NCBI GenBank assembly: GCA_947502645.1
Contig: CANNAD010000003.1
Span: forward strand, 366,622-430,621
Length of the DNA: 64,000 bases
Reading direction: 5' to 3'
Origin: an uncultured Micrococcaceae bacterium
GTDB lineage: Bacteria; Actinomycetota; Actinomycetes; Actinomycetales; Micrococcaceae
The translations under genes and the position numbers were made by a program. The notes under the pieces were generated by a model. That model saw nothing but the letters and a program-made list of their open reading frames with translations. It did not search any database and was not told the origin of the DNA. Shown piece by piece: positions 43,984 through 52,804 of this stretch. Numbering within the stretch: position 1 is the stretch's first letter; the number at the start of each line of letters is the position of its first letter.

Positions 43984-46824
43984 GTGAGCAATCCACAATG
44001 GTCTGCAACCGCCGATGCACTAGCCGAGCTGTCGCGCGTGGCCACGAAAGCGCAGGCCGAAAACCCACTCGCCCCGGTCACCATCATCGTGCCCACGCAC
44101 GCTTGCGGCCTGGACGTCACCCGCTACCTCGGCAGGAACCTCAACGCTGGTGCCGGAAGTACGAACATCCACGCGTACACCCTCAAAGACCTCGCCACGG
44201 AGCTCGTCGCCACCGAACTGCACGGCCGCGCACCACTCCAACCCAGTCTCCGGCTCGGCGCCATCAGCAACGCGCTCGCTGAGAACCCCGGCATCTTCGA
44301 ACCCGTCGCAGACCAACCCGCAACCGCCCGAGCCATCGCACGCACCGCCGTCGAACTCGACGCCCTCCCCCACCAACCCACGAACACCCTCCCCACGCTC
44401 ACGCAAGAAGTCATCCGCATCCACACCGCAGCGGCCAACGCCCTACAAAGTCGTTGGTACACCAACCACGAAGCCTTCACCGTCGCCGCACAGAAACTTC
44501 AGGAGCCGGGTACGCAGAAGAAACTCGGGACCATCATCGGGTTCATGCTGGGCACCGAGCTCCAGCCCGGCCCGCTCGTGCTCCGGGAAAGCCTGGAAAA
44601 CGCGGGCATGCAGCACATCACCGCCGCCGGCAGCCTCGACCAGGAAACCACCGTCATCACCGCATCGGACGCCGACGCTGAGACCCGCGCCGTTGTCCGC
44701 CTCGTAGTAGAACAGCTCGACGCCGGAACACCAGGACACCGCATCGGCGTCTTCCACTCCGTCCCCCAGCCCTACAGCGCGCTCCTCACACAACGACTCA
44801 CCGAGGCCGGCATCACCTTCGTTGGCCCAGCACCCCACACGCTCCGGGACTCCCCCATGGCCCGCGGGCTCCTGCAACTCCTGGCCCTGGACACACAAGA
44901 CCCAGACCGGCGCACCATCCTCAACATCCTCGCCGAAGGCATACTCGTCTGGAACGAACACAACCTCCCCAGCAGCGCCACCTGCGAACGGCTGCACGCC
45001 AACCCGCCCGCCGAAGACGAGTCCGACGACGACGCGAACGACGACGCCCCACTCACCAGCCACGAAGCTCGGGACCGCGAGAATTACGCCCTCTTCACCT
45101 CGTTCCTCCAGGCCCTCGTCGCCCAACTACACCGAGTCCACGGGGCCACCTCCTGGCCCGAAGCCAGCGACGCTCTCACCGGACTGATTGCCGACTTCAT
45201 GGGGCCACGCTCAGACAAGGAACTCCCCGAGCGCACAGAAGCACGCGAGACCCTGCTCCAACTGAGCGCCGACCTTCGCAGCCTCGACGGCATAGGACCG
45301 CGCCCGCAGCCAACCCTGATCCGCAGCACGCTCGAAGACGGCATCGCAGCCAAAGGCGGGTGGACCGGGAAGAGCGGCACCGGCGTAGTGATCGGCGGAT
45401 ACCGGGACGCCGTCGGGCGGGATCTGGACACTGTGTACTTCATGGGCGCAGCGGACGGACTCGCACCAGCGCGGATCTCCGAGGACCCACTGCTGCCCGA
45501 TGCCATTCGCCCCGCCCTCAACGGGAACCTGCCGACCATCGAACAGCGGGCAACCGTAGCCCGGGAGCAGTTCTTCGCGGCACTCGCCACCGGCACACAA
45601 CGCACCATCACCAGCCCACGCGGGGATCTCCGCGCCGCCGGGAACTATCAGGTGAGCCGCTGGATCACCGCGGATCCCCGCGAGCTGGAATCGTTCGCGC
45701 ACGGCATGGAACACGGCGCACCGACGTCCACCGCGCTAGCGCCCACCGAGCAGGAATGGCGGATCCGGAACCTACTCACGGCCGCGAACCAGTCCGAGGA
45801 GATCACCAAAGACCCGGTCCTCCAGCGGGCCGTCACCCTCACCCAAGACCGCAGGAAAGGCGTATTCTCGCCGTTCAACGGCAACCTCAGCGCGCACGCC
45901 GGGAACATCATGGACCCGGACCGGCCGCTCTCCCCCACCCGCCTCGAAGACTGGGTCACCAGCCCCTTCAGCTACTTCCTCAAACACGTCCTCAAAGTCA
46001 GGATTTACGAGGACGTGGAGCTCGAAGTCCAGATCAACCCCATGCAGCGCGGAAACCTCGTGCACAAAATCCTCGAGGACTACGTCCGAGAAGTCGCCAG
46101 CGAAGGGCGGGAGCCGTCGCCGGACCGCCTGCTGGAACTGGCCGAAACCGCATTCACCGAGCACGCCAACCCCGCCTGGCTCACGCACGTCTGGGACCGG
46201 GAGCAAGCCACGATCCGCCAGGACTTGCACACCATCTTCCACGCTGACCGCGGCTTAGCCGAGGACGGATGGCAGTATCTGGCCGCGGAAGCGAGCTTCG
46301 GTCCTGAAGAAACAGACTCCCATCCTCCCGTCGAACTGACGCTGGAAGACGGCTCCACCATTCGGTTCCGCGGGAAAGTGGACCGGATAGACCAGCACGA
46401 CGACGGCCGCATCCAGGTACTCGACTACAAAACCGGCAAGGCCGACAAGTACCGCAAACTCAAGGACCACCCCACCGCCGAGGGCAGCCGCTTCCAGCTC
46501 CCCGTCTACGGACTGTTCGCCCGCACCATCACCACCGGGCCGACGTCGGACGTTGGTGCGCACTACTGGTTCATCTCCGCGCGCGGGAAGTTCAGCCGGA
46601 TTGGGTACGACGTGAGCGACGACGTCGTCGAGCAGCTCCGCAAGGACGCCGGCCTCATCATCACCGCCATCCGCAACGGCGTCTTCCCCATGAAGCCCGA
46701 ACCCACGTCCTTCACCAGCTTCACGAACTTCATGGGCAAACCCAACGTCAGCCAGCAGTGGGAACGGCTGCAGGACGCCGAAGAACTGGCCCCCTACGCC
46801 GAACTGCTGAAGGTGGAGAAATGA
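43984..46824 (+). CDS. AddB-like RecB-family nuclease subunit
   Basis: This 946-residue protein has a GTG start (RBS GAGGGG). The N-terminal half resembles an inactivated UvrD-type helicase of AddB type (VTIIVPTHACGLDVTRYLGR, no Walker A). The C-terminal RecB-type nuclease domain starts at LSPTRLEDWVTSPFSYFLKH and carries GKVDRIDQHDDGRIQVLDYK near residues 797-813, then the Gln motif SRFQLPVYGLFAR. The cysteines that hold an Fe-S cluster in Bacillus AddB are not visible (SPFSYFLKH replaces a CPF segment). It overlaps the AddA-like gene by four bases and would form a helicase-nuclease with it. Confidence 0.85.
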   Translation: MSNPQWSATADALAELSRVATKAQAENPLAPVTIIVPTHACGLDVTRYLGRNLNAGAGSTNIHAYTLKDLATELVATELHGRAPLQPSLRLGAISNALAENPGIFEPVADQPATARAIARTAVELDALPHQPTNTLPTLTQEVIRIHTAAANALQSRWYTNHEAFTVAAQKLQEPGTQKKLGTIIGFMLGTELQPGPLVLRESLENAGMQHITAAGSLDQETTVITASDADAETRAVVRLVVEQLDAGTPGHRIGVFHSVPQPYSALLTQRLTEAGITFVGPAPHTLRDSPMARGLLQLLALDTQDPDRRTILNILAEGILVWNEHNLPSSATCERLHANPPAEDESDDDANDDAPLTSHEARDRENYALFTSFLQALVAQLHRVHGATSWPEASDALTGLIADFMGPRSDKELPERTEARETLLQLSADLRSLDGIGPRPQPTLIRSTLEDGIAAKGGWTGKSGTGVVIGGYRDAVGRDLDTVYFMGAADGLAPARISEDPLLPDAIRPALNGNLPTIEQRATVAREQFFAALATGTQRTITSPRGDLRAAGNYQVSRWITADPRELESFAHGMEHGAPTSTALAPTEQEWRIRNLLTAANQSEEITKDPVLQRAVTLTQDRRKGVFSPFNGNLSAHAGNIMDPDRPLSPTRLEDWVTSPFSYFLKHVLKVRIYEDVELEVQINPMQRGNLVHKILEDYVREVASEGREPSPDRLLELAETAFTEHANPAWLTHVWDREQATIRQDLHTIFHADRGLAEDGWQYLAAEASFGPEETDSHPPVELTLEDGSTIRFRGKVDRIDQHDDGRIQVLDYKTGKADKYRKLKDHPTAEGSRFQLPVYGLFARTITTGPTSDVGAHYWFISARGKFSRIGYDVSDDVVEQLRKDAGLIITAIRNGVFPMKPEPTSFTSFTNFMGKPNVSQQWERLQDAEELAPYAELLKVEK

Positions 46825-49800
46825 GCGTCAACGTCCTGGAACTGGCCGACCAGCAGGACCGCACCCTCATCGAGACCGAGCTGGACGCAAACGTTTTCGT
46901 CGAAGCCGGTGCCGGCAGCGGGAAAACCCGCGAACTCGTGGAACGCATCTGCGCACTTGTGGACAGCGGCGTCGAGCTGAAGAACATCGCGGCCATCACC
47001 TTCACCGAAAAGGCTGCGGGAGAACTGCGGGAACGCGTACGACGACGGCTCGACAGCCCCGACCGCACGCCGGTTCAGGAGCGGGCGCTGGAACAGTTGG
47101 ACACCGCCCCGATCGGCACCATCCACTCCTTCGCGGCCCGGCTCATTCGCGAACACCCCATCGAAGCAGGTGTGCCGCCGCTGATCGAGGTCGTGGATGA
47201 GTTGAGGTCCCAGATCGCGTTCACCCGCCGGTGGGAAGCCGCCCGGCACGCGCTCTTTACGGACCCGTCGCTGGACGTGGCACTTCGGATCCTCCTCGCC
47301 GTCGGAGTGTCCCTGGACCACCTGCAGAAAGTCGCGAAGAACCTGGATTCCAACTGGGACCGGCTGGAAACCCACCCTCCACAGCGCCGGCACATCCCCG
47401 CCGTCGACCTCGGTTCGCTGCTGCGCCAGGCAGAAGACGTCCTGGCCCACACCGACCACTGCACCGACCCCGCGGACAAACTCCTCGCTGCCATGGACGA
47501 GATCAAGAGCTGGCACGGGCGGGTGGCAAACGCCGATGCCGCCGAACTTGGCCTGGTGGTGGAACTGCTCGACGCCGTCCCCAGCACCGGGTTCAAACGC
47601 GGAGGTAAGGCACCGAACTGGTCCGGGCGGATCAACGAAGTCCGCGACTCCTGCATCGCCCTCGCTGACACAGCCCTTGACCTGAAGAACAGCTTCGTCA
47701 TCCCAGCCGTTGCCACCGTCACCGCCGCCATGTCAGAGGTACTGCTGGACGCCGCCCGCGAGCGCCAGCGCAGTGGTGAGCTGGAGTATCACGACCTGCT
47801 CATCCATGCCCGTGACCTGCTGACCGGTGAGGACAAGCGCGAAGTCCATGCGGCCATTCACTCGCGGTATGAGCGCATCATGCTGGACGAGTTCCAGGAT
47901 ACGGATCCCGTACAGGCGGAGATTGCTACGCGGATCGCCTCCACTGAGGTGTGTGGTGCGAAGGGGTGGGAGTCGCTGCCAATCCCGGGTGGACGCTTGT
48001 TCACCGTGGGTGATCCGAAGCAGTCGATCTACCGTTTCCGGCGTGCGGACATTGCCACGTATCTTGGCGCGCAGCAGCGTTTCGCTTCTGATCCTGGCTC
48101 CGCAGTGGCGTCGCTGAACACCAACTTCCGGTCCACCGGGAAGCTGCTGGACTGGGTCAACTCGGCTTTCGGGCAGCTGATTCAGGGTAATGGCACTCTT
48201 CAACCGGAGTATCAGCCGCTGCGCCCGGATCCGGAGCGGCCCGGGTGGCTCGAAGAACACGGACCGGCAGTGTCAGCCATTGGTAGCGCCGGCGCGGTCC
48301 CTGATGAGAGCGGGAAGGTCTCAGCTGACGCCGCTCGCCAGCAGGAAGCAGCCGACGTCGCCGCCGCCATCCAACTCGCCGTCGGCACCGCGGGCAGTCC
48401 AGCATGGGGTCAGCAGGCCAATCGGAAAAACGGTTTCGCCATCACACCGGTTGAGCTCAAGGACATCTGCATCCTGCTCCCCACCCGAACCACTCTGCCG
48501 TTCATTGAGGACGCGCTCGACGCCGCGGGGATCGAGTACCGGGCAGAGGCGTCGTCGTTGGTGTACTCGACGCAGGAAATCACGGACCTGCTGCTCGCGC
48601 TGAGGGCGATCGCCAACACCGCCGATGAGGCATCGCTGGTCCTGTGCCTGCGGTCCGCACTGTTCGGCTGCGCTGACGATGAACTGCTGGAGTGGAAGCA
48701 GTGCGAGGGCCGCTGGAACATTTTCGCCCCGGTCCCCGCCGCACTGGAAGACTCTCCAGTGGCTGCCGCGATGCGGTACCTGGCATCACTGTGCAGGGAC
48801 ATTGGTCAGCTCACTCCGGGTGACCTGCTGGACCGGCTGGTCACGGAGCGGCGAGTGCTGGAGGCCGCCGTCGTCGGTCCCCGCTACCGCGAAGTGTGGC
48901 GGCGGGTGCGGTTTGTGATCGATCAGGCCCGCGCGTGGACGGAAGCGACCCACGGCAGTCTGCGCGGCTACCTGGTCTGGGCCGGGACGCAGCAGGAGGA
49001 CAACGCGCGCGTCAAGGAATCCGTGGTCCCCGAAACCGATGCGCAAGCCGTGCGCATCATGACCATTCACGCCTCCAAGGGACTCGAATTTCCCATGGTG
49101 ATTCTGGCGGGGACGGGCAGTAAGCCAAAGAACTCTGAGTACCCTGCCCTGTGGGATCAGCAGAACGAGCTGCAGGTGCGCTTCATCAAGGGCATCGAAT
49201 CCGCAGGCCATGCCGAGGCCGCCGACGTTGAGAAAGAGTTCCTCGACGCTGAACGTCGGCGGCTGCTCTACGTTGCCTGCACCCGCGCGGAGAGCCACCT
49301 CGTCATCTCGCACTACACGTCCGATCCCCACAGTCTCGGTGCGCTGCTGAAGGAAGCCGACGACGACGTCCCCGCCCTCAAACTCCCCTCGGACATTCCG
49401 GCTGAGCGAGCGCACCGGACCACTGCAGCACCGGTTGAGCCGTTCGCAGAGTGGGAGAAACGGCGTGATCGTTGGCGGAAGAGCTCCGCCATAGCCTCGA
49501 CGACGTCGGTCACTGCCCTCTCGAAAGGCAGCGCTGGTGAGCCTGGCGCCGTGGCTTCGACCCGGTTTGTGGACGTGGAGGACGCCGGCCTGCCCTCCGT
49601 CTCTCCTGTGGGTGGTGAGCATGGGGCGATTTTCGGGACGGCGCTTCACCGGGTGCTGGAACTCAGTGGGCTTCGGGATTCGCCTGATGTGGACTCGATC
49701 GCGCTCTCCATAGCGGAGGCTGCAGGTTTGCACGACCCTGCGCATCTTGCCGCTGTTGCGCGCACGGCTCTGGCAAGTGAACCCGTGATGGTTGCAGGCG

Positions 49801-50084
49801 GACGTGAACACTGGTTGGAACTCCCCGTCGTCGGGACCTCCGGTGACACCACGGTGGAGGGCGTCATCGACCTGATGTACCGGGACGACGACGGCAACCT
49901 GGTGATTGCCGACTTCAAGACAGACGTCAGCGTCACGGATGAAAGTATCGCCGCGCACTGGCGGCAATTGAGCACGTATGCGGCCATGATCGAGCGGATT
50001 ACGCGTCAGCAGGTCAGTGAGTTGGTGCTGATCTTCTGCCGTCCGGGCGAAGCCGAGGTCCGCCGTCGGGCTGTTTCCCCGTGA
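46821..50084 (+). CDS. AddA-like helicase-nuclease subunit
   Basis: This 1087-residue protein starts at MSVNVLELADQQDRTLIE with an ATGA overlap. Walker A is VEAGAGSGKTRELVER near residue 28, then FTEKAAGELRERVR (motif Ia), IMLDEFQDTDPVQ (motif II), FTVGDPKQSIYRFR (motif III), MTIHASKGLEFPMV (motif V) and YVACTRAESHLV (motif VI). The C-terminal RecB nuclease domain holds the pattern VEGVIDLMYRDDDGNLVIAD then FKTD near 1010-1035. Actinobacteria normally use AdnAB or RecBCD for break repair, so this extra pair inside a defence island may degrade phage DNA. Confidence 0.9.
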   Translation: MSVNVLELADQQDRTLIETELDANVFVEAGAGSGKTRELVERICALVDSGVELKNIAAITFTEKAAGELRERVRRRLDSPDRTPVQERALEQLDTAPIGTIHSFAARLIREHPIEAGVPPLIEVVDELRSQIAFTRRWEAARHALFTDPSLDVALRILLAVGVSLDHLQKVAKNLDSNWDRLETHPPQRRHIPAVDLGSLLRQAEDVLAHTDHCTDPADKLLAAMDEIKSWHGRVANADAAELGLVVELLDAVPSTGFKRGGKAPNWSGRINEVRDSCIALADTALDLKNSFVIPAVATVTAAMSEVLLDAARERQRSGELEYHDLLIHARDLLTGEDKREVHAAIHSRYERIMLDEFQDTDPVQAEIATRIASTEVCGAKGWESLPIPGGRLFTVGDPKQSIYRFRRADIATYLGAQQRFASDPGSAVASLNTNFRSTGKLLDWVNSAFGQLIQGNGTLQPEYQPLRPDPERPGWLEEHGPAVSAIGSAGAVPDESGKVSADAARQQEAADVAAAIQLAVGTAGSPAWGQQANRKNGFAITPVELKDICILLPTRTTLPFIEDALDAAGIEYRAEASSLVYSTQEITDLLLALRAIANTADEASLVLCLRSALFGCADDELLEWKQCEGRWNIFAPVPAALEDSPVAAAMRYLASLCRDIGQLTPGDLLDRLVTERRVLEAAVVGPRYREVWRRVRFVIDQARAWTEATHGSLRGYLVWAGTQQEDNARVKESVVPETDAQAVRIMTIHASKGLEFPMVILAGTGSKPKNSEYPALWDQQNELQVRFIKGIESAGHAEAADVEKEFLDAERRRLLYVACTRAESHLVISHYTSDPHSLGALLKEADDDVPALKLPSDIPAERAHRTTAAPVEPFAEWEKRRDRWRKSSAIASTTSVTALSKGSAGEPGAVASTRFVDVEDAGLPSVSPVGGEHGAIFGTALHRVLELSGLRDSPDVDSIALSIAEAAGLHDPAHLAAVARTALASEPVMVAGGREHWLELPVVGTSGDTTVEGVIDLMYRDDDGNLVIADFKTDVSVTDESIAAHWRQLSTYAAMIERITRQQVSELVLIFCRPGEAEVRRRAVSP

Positions 50085-50106
50085 CGCCCCACGCCCCGCA
50101 CCCACC

Positions 50107-50182
50107 GACGCCCCAGCAGTAACTGTTGGAATAGAGCACATTTCCCAGCTATTCCAACAACAAGTGCGGACGCATCCGCTGT
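50107..50182 (+). repeat. Interspersed palindromic element, copy 1
   Basis: This element of about 76 bp has the core TGTTGGAATA ... CTATTCCAACAA, followed by CAAGTGCGGACG and a GCGGA/TCCGC dyad. Related copies lie at 52688-52764 and 55496-55580 in the same orientation. Confidence 0.8.
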
Positions 50183-50244
50183 CCTTGGCATTCGTGCTTC
50201 GTTCAGCCGCGTTGCCTAACGTCCTCGTTCCGGGCGTACCGCTG

Positions 50245-50281
50245 GAAGTTATAAGGTACTTGCCCATGTATTTATAACTTC
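50245..50281. promoter_or_regulatory. Inverted repeat before ATPase-RloB genes
   Basis: GAAGTTATAA (50245-50254) and TTATAACTTC (50272-50281) are perfect arms around a 17-base spacer in the 353-base gap upstream of the ATPase gene. It is AT-rich against a GC-rich background and may be an operator or a promoter-linked hairpin. Confidence 0.5.
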
Positions 50282-50437
50282 TCACTCTTTCTAAAGGGCC
50301 GTGGCGAGCATCTCGAGCGGACATAGCGCTCCAACTTCCCGACGCACGGCCGGACCGGATCTGTGATTATTTGTTGAGCTATCCAAATCTCTCGAAAAAC
50401 GCAAAATACCATATCGTCCGCATGCTAAAGTCACCAC

Positions 50438-51769
50438 ATGACTCTGCTGAGCTTCACTGTGCGCAACCACACCAGCATCCGGGACGAGATCACGGTCGAT
50501 CTCGCGCGCCCGTCGCTGCGGACTCTCCGGCCACGGGACGACAACTGGGGCAATGCGACATACCCGATTGCGGGAATCTTCGGCGGCAACGCTACCGGCA
50601 AGTCCGCTGTGCTGGATGCGCTCCGCTATACCTTCGCGGCGATCAGTCTGTCCGCCACGGCTTGGCAGGCATCGAAGTCGGTACACCGTGCGCCGTTCAT
50701 GCTAGACGGCACCGCACGCACCTCATCGAGCACCTATGAGCTCGACTTCGTGCACGAGGGACACCGCCATTTGTACGGGTTCGAGGTTGATCATGACGGG
50801 ATCAAACGCGAGTGGCTGCGCGACGTGCCCAGCTCGCGCTGGCGCACTCTGCTGGATCGCGACCGGAACGCGGGCACGCTCATGTTCCACCAGAGCCTGC
50901 GCGCGAAGATCGAAGTGACCGGGCGTGAGCTCGTGCTCAGCCGTGCGCTATTGCTGCACGACTCACCCTTGCACCCTGTGGCTCATGATCTGGTCTCCGG
51001 CTTCGACTGCGTACTGGTGAAGGACTCCCACCGGACAGCGCGCCTGTCGAGTATCGCGGACTCACTAGCAGAGGGAACCATCACCTTCAACGACCTCGAA
51101 GCGCTGCTTCAAGTCGCCGACATCGGCGTCGTGAAGGTCGACATCGAGGAGACTAACATCCCCGAGCACGTGCGCCTTGCGCTCGGGAGACTCCGGCGTG
51201 AACTACGCGAAGAAGAGCACAGTCCCAGCGACGTTGCCGCCGACGATGACGAGCCAAGCGCCATGGACGACGACCAGCTTGCCCAGGTGGTGCGGCACCT
51301 GGTCTTCACCCACCGCGGCACTGCGGACGAGTGTCCCAAATTCTCCATCGAAGACGAGAGCGACGGGACGATCGCTTGGCTCGCCATCGCGGTGCCCGCA
51401 TTGGAGGCGCTGCGCGAGGGAGGACTGCTCCTCGTCGACGAGATCGATGCCAGCCTGCATCCACATCTGCTCGAGGTACTTCTGGGAGCGTTCGCGGATC
51501 CGCTGGTGAACGCTCGGCAGGCGCAGCTCATCTTCACGAGCCATGAGTCCTACGTCCTCTCGCCGCTGAGCGAGGTGGAACTGGAGCCCGAGCAGGTCTG
51601 GTTCACAGACAAGACCTACGAGGGAATCACCGAGTTGACCTGCCTTGCCGACTTCCCCAAGCACCCGGACGCGAATGTGGCGCGCCGCTATCTAACGGGC
51701 CGCTATGGCGGTACTCCGCGGCTCTCGCCGAGCACACTCGCTGCACTCGTCGGTTCCGAGGAGCGCTAA
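50438..51769 (+). CDS. RloA/AbiLi-type AAA ATPase
   Basis: This 443-residue SMC/OLD-like ATPase begins LLSFTVRNHTSIRDEITVDL, the usual opening of AAA_15/AAA_21 proteins. Walker A is GIFGGNATGKSAVLDAL near residue 46, Walker B GLLLVDEIDASLHPHLLEVL near 329, and the H-loop IFTSHESYVL follows. It is followed two bases on by an rloB-type gene. Such ATPase-RloB pairs act in abortive phage defence (AbiL is the described relative). It has its own upstream inverted repeat and is bracketed by two copies of the interspersed element. Confidence 0.88.
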   Translation: MTLLSFTVRNHTSIRDEITVDLARPSLRTLRPRDDNWGNATYPIAGIFGGNATGKSAVLDALRYTFAAISLSATAWQASKSVHRAPFMLDGTARTSSSTYELDFVHEGHRHLYGFEVDHDGIKREWLRDVPSSRWRTLLDRDRNAGTLMFHQSLRAKIEVTGRELVLSRALLLHDSPLHPVAHDLVSGFDCVLVKDSHRTARLSSIADSLAEGTITFNDLEALLQVADIGVVKVDIEETNIPEHVRLALGRLRRELREEEHSPSDVAADDDEPSAMDDDQLAQVVRHLVFTHRGTADECPKFSIEDESDGTIAWLAIAVPALEALREGGLLLVDEIDASLHPHLLEVLLGAFADPLVNARQAQLIFTSHESYVLSPLSEVELEPEQVWFTDKTYEGITELTCLADFPKHPDANVARRYLTGRYGGTPRLSPSTLAALVGSEER

Positions 51770-51771
51770 GG

Positions 51772-52368
51772 GTGGCAGCGCGCAGGCAGACGCCGCGTAC
51801 CAGCAGGCCGAAGAGGCAGCCCGCCCGACGTATCCTCGTGGTCACCGAGGGAAGGCTGACGGAACCACAGTACGTCGAGGGCTTGAACCGATATCTGCGC
51901 AGCGCTGGCGCAACTGCTACCGTGAAATCGGTCCCGGTGGGCAAGGATCCGTTAAAGGTTGTCCGGAAGTGCATCGAGATCCGAGACAAGGCGACGGCTG
52001 ATGTGAAGGGTTACGACTTCTGCGTTTGCCTGGTAGATGTTGACCAGCACGAGGCGCTGGGGGACGCGTGCCAGCTCGCCGGCCGCGAATCAATCCTGCT
52101 ACTCGTCTCGAACCTCAAGTTCGAGGCCTGGCTGCGGTGGCACGTCGAGGACAAGCGTTCTGCGCAGAGCACATCGCAGCTCGACAATCTCACCGCAAAT
52201 CTGGGACTGGTCACAAAAAAGATGCTCGCACCGGCCTTCCCGTTCCACGCCGTACACGAAGCATGTGAGATCGCTCGACGAGCGGACCCGGATCTGGAGG
52301 CCGGGAGGGTAGGTCCCGATCCTTCCTCAGCGATGCCGATCCTCGTGGATCTAATGCTGGGGCGATAA
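51772..52368 (+). CDS. rloB: RloB-family effector
   Basis: This 198-residue protein has a GTG start and a basic N-terminus, then ILVVTEGRLTEPQYVEGLNR. The Glu in the VVTEG segment and the acidic VCLVDVDQHE motif suggest a Toprim-like metal site. LVSNLKFEAWLRWHVED is the other conserved RloB stretch. It is the probable nuclease-type effector held by the ATPase encoded just upstream. The function is inferred from the pair. Confidence 0.85.
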   Translation: MAARRQTPRTSRPKRQPARRILVVTEGRLTEPQYVEGLNRYLRSAGATATVKSVPVGKDPLKVVRKCIEIRDKATADVKGYDFCVCLVDVDQHEALGDACQLAGRESILLLVSNLKFEAWLRWHVEDKRSAQSTSQLDNLTANLGLVTKKMLAPAFPFHAVHEACEIARRADPDLEAGRVGPDPSSAMPILVDLMLGR

Positions 52369-52390
52369 GGGCGTCACGTCGTTACGCCTC

Positions 52391-52492
52391 CTACTCAGTC
52401 GGCCTCCGCCTGGGGAGCCACCAACTTCCCGAAGCACGTACGGCGTCCATGTTGGCCAGCTCGGGGAGCCGACGAACGTGCAGCATGGGCAT
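52391..52492 (-). pseudogene. Remnant ORF coupled to antitoxin-like remnant
   Basis: This 33-codon frame (MPMLHVRRLPELANMDAVRA, then to PTE) starts at an ATG that overlaps the stop of the preceding remnant (TGATG), the spacing of a second toxin-antitoxin gene. It is far too short for a toxin and appears truncated near the end of the rloB gene. Confidence 0.35.
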
Positions 52493-52687
52493 CAATCGCG
52501 AGCAGGATGAACGACGAGGTTGCCGTCATCGTCGATCTCTGAGTACGACTCTCCTGCAGCGGCGAACTGCGCTGCGTAGTCCAGCTCGCCTCGCACCGCC
52601 GTCATCCGATTGGCCCACTCCTCCCGGACAATCGTCTGCTCCTGCTCTCCGAGCGAGTCGTATGAGCCGGTGCCGGCGAGGACCTGT
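52492..52687 (-). pseudogene. Antitoxin-like gene remnant
   Basis: The last 65 or so codons of a gene survive: LAGTGSYDSLGEQEQTIVRE, EWANRMTAVRGELDYAAQFA and ESYSEIDDDGNLVVHPARD. The 5' side runs into repeat copy 2 and then into sequence antisense to hrpB, so the gene has lost its front. The acidic C-terminus resembles those of small antitoxins, but no family is certain. Confidence 0.45.
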
Positions 52688-52764
52688 GACGCCCCCGCAG
52701 TTCTTATTGGAATAGATCCCATATCCCAAGTATTCCAACAAACAAGTGCGGACGGATCCGCTGT
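52688..52764 (+). repeat. Interspersed palindromic element, copy 2
   Basis: This copy has the same layout as copy 1: GACGCCCCCGCAG, core TTGGAATA ... TATTCCAACAA, then CAAGTGCGGACGGATCCGCT. It is directly attached to the broken antitoxin-like gene. Confidence 0.8.
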
Positions 52765-52804
52765 TACACAAAGTCCAGCGCCGTCGGTGCTTGAGCTCTT
52801 CCCA

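Noticed and set aside
48786-50324. 512-codon minus-strand frame opposite the AddA-like gene
   Set aside because: It is antisense to a gene with clear helicase and nuclease motifs and shows no domain, RBS or sensible composition.
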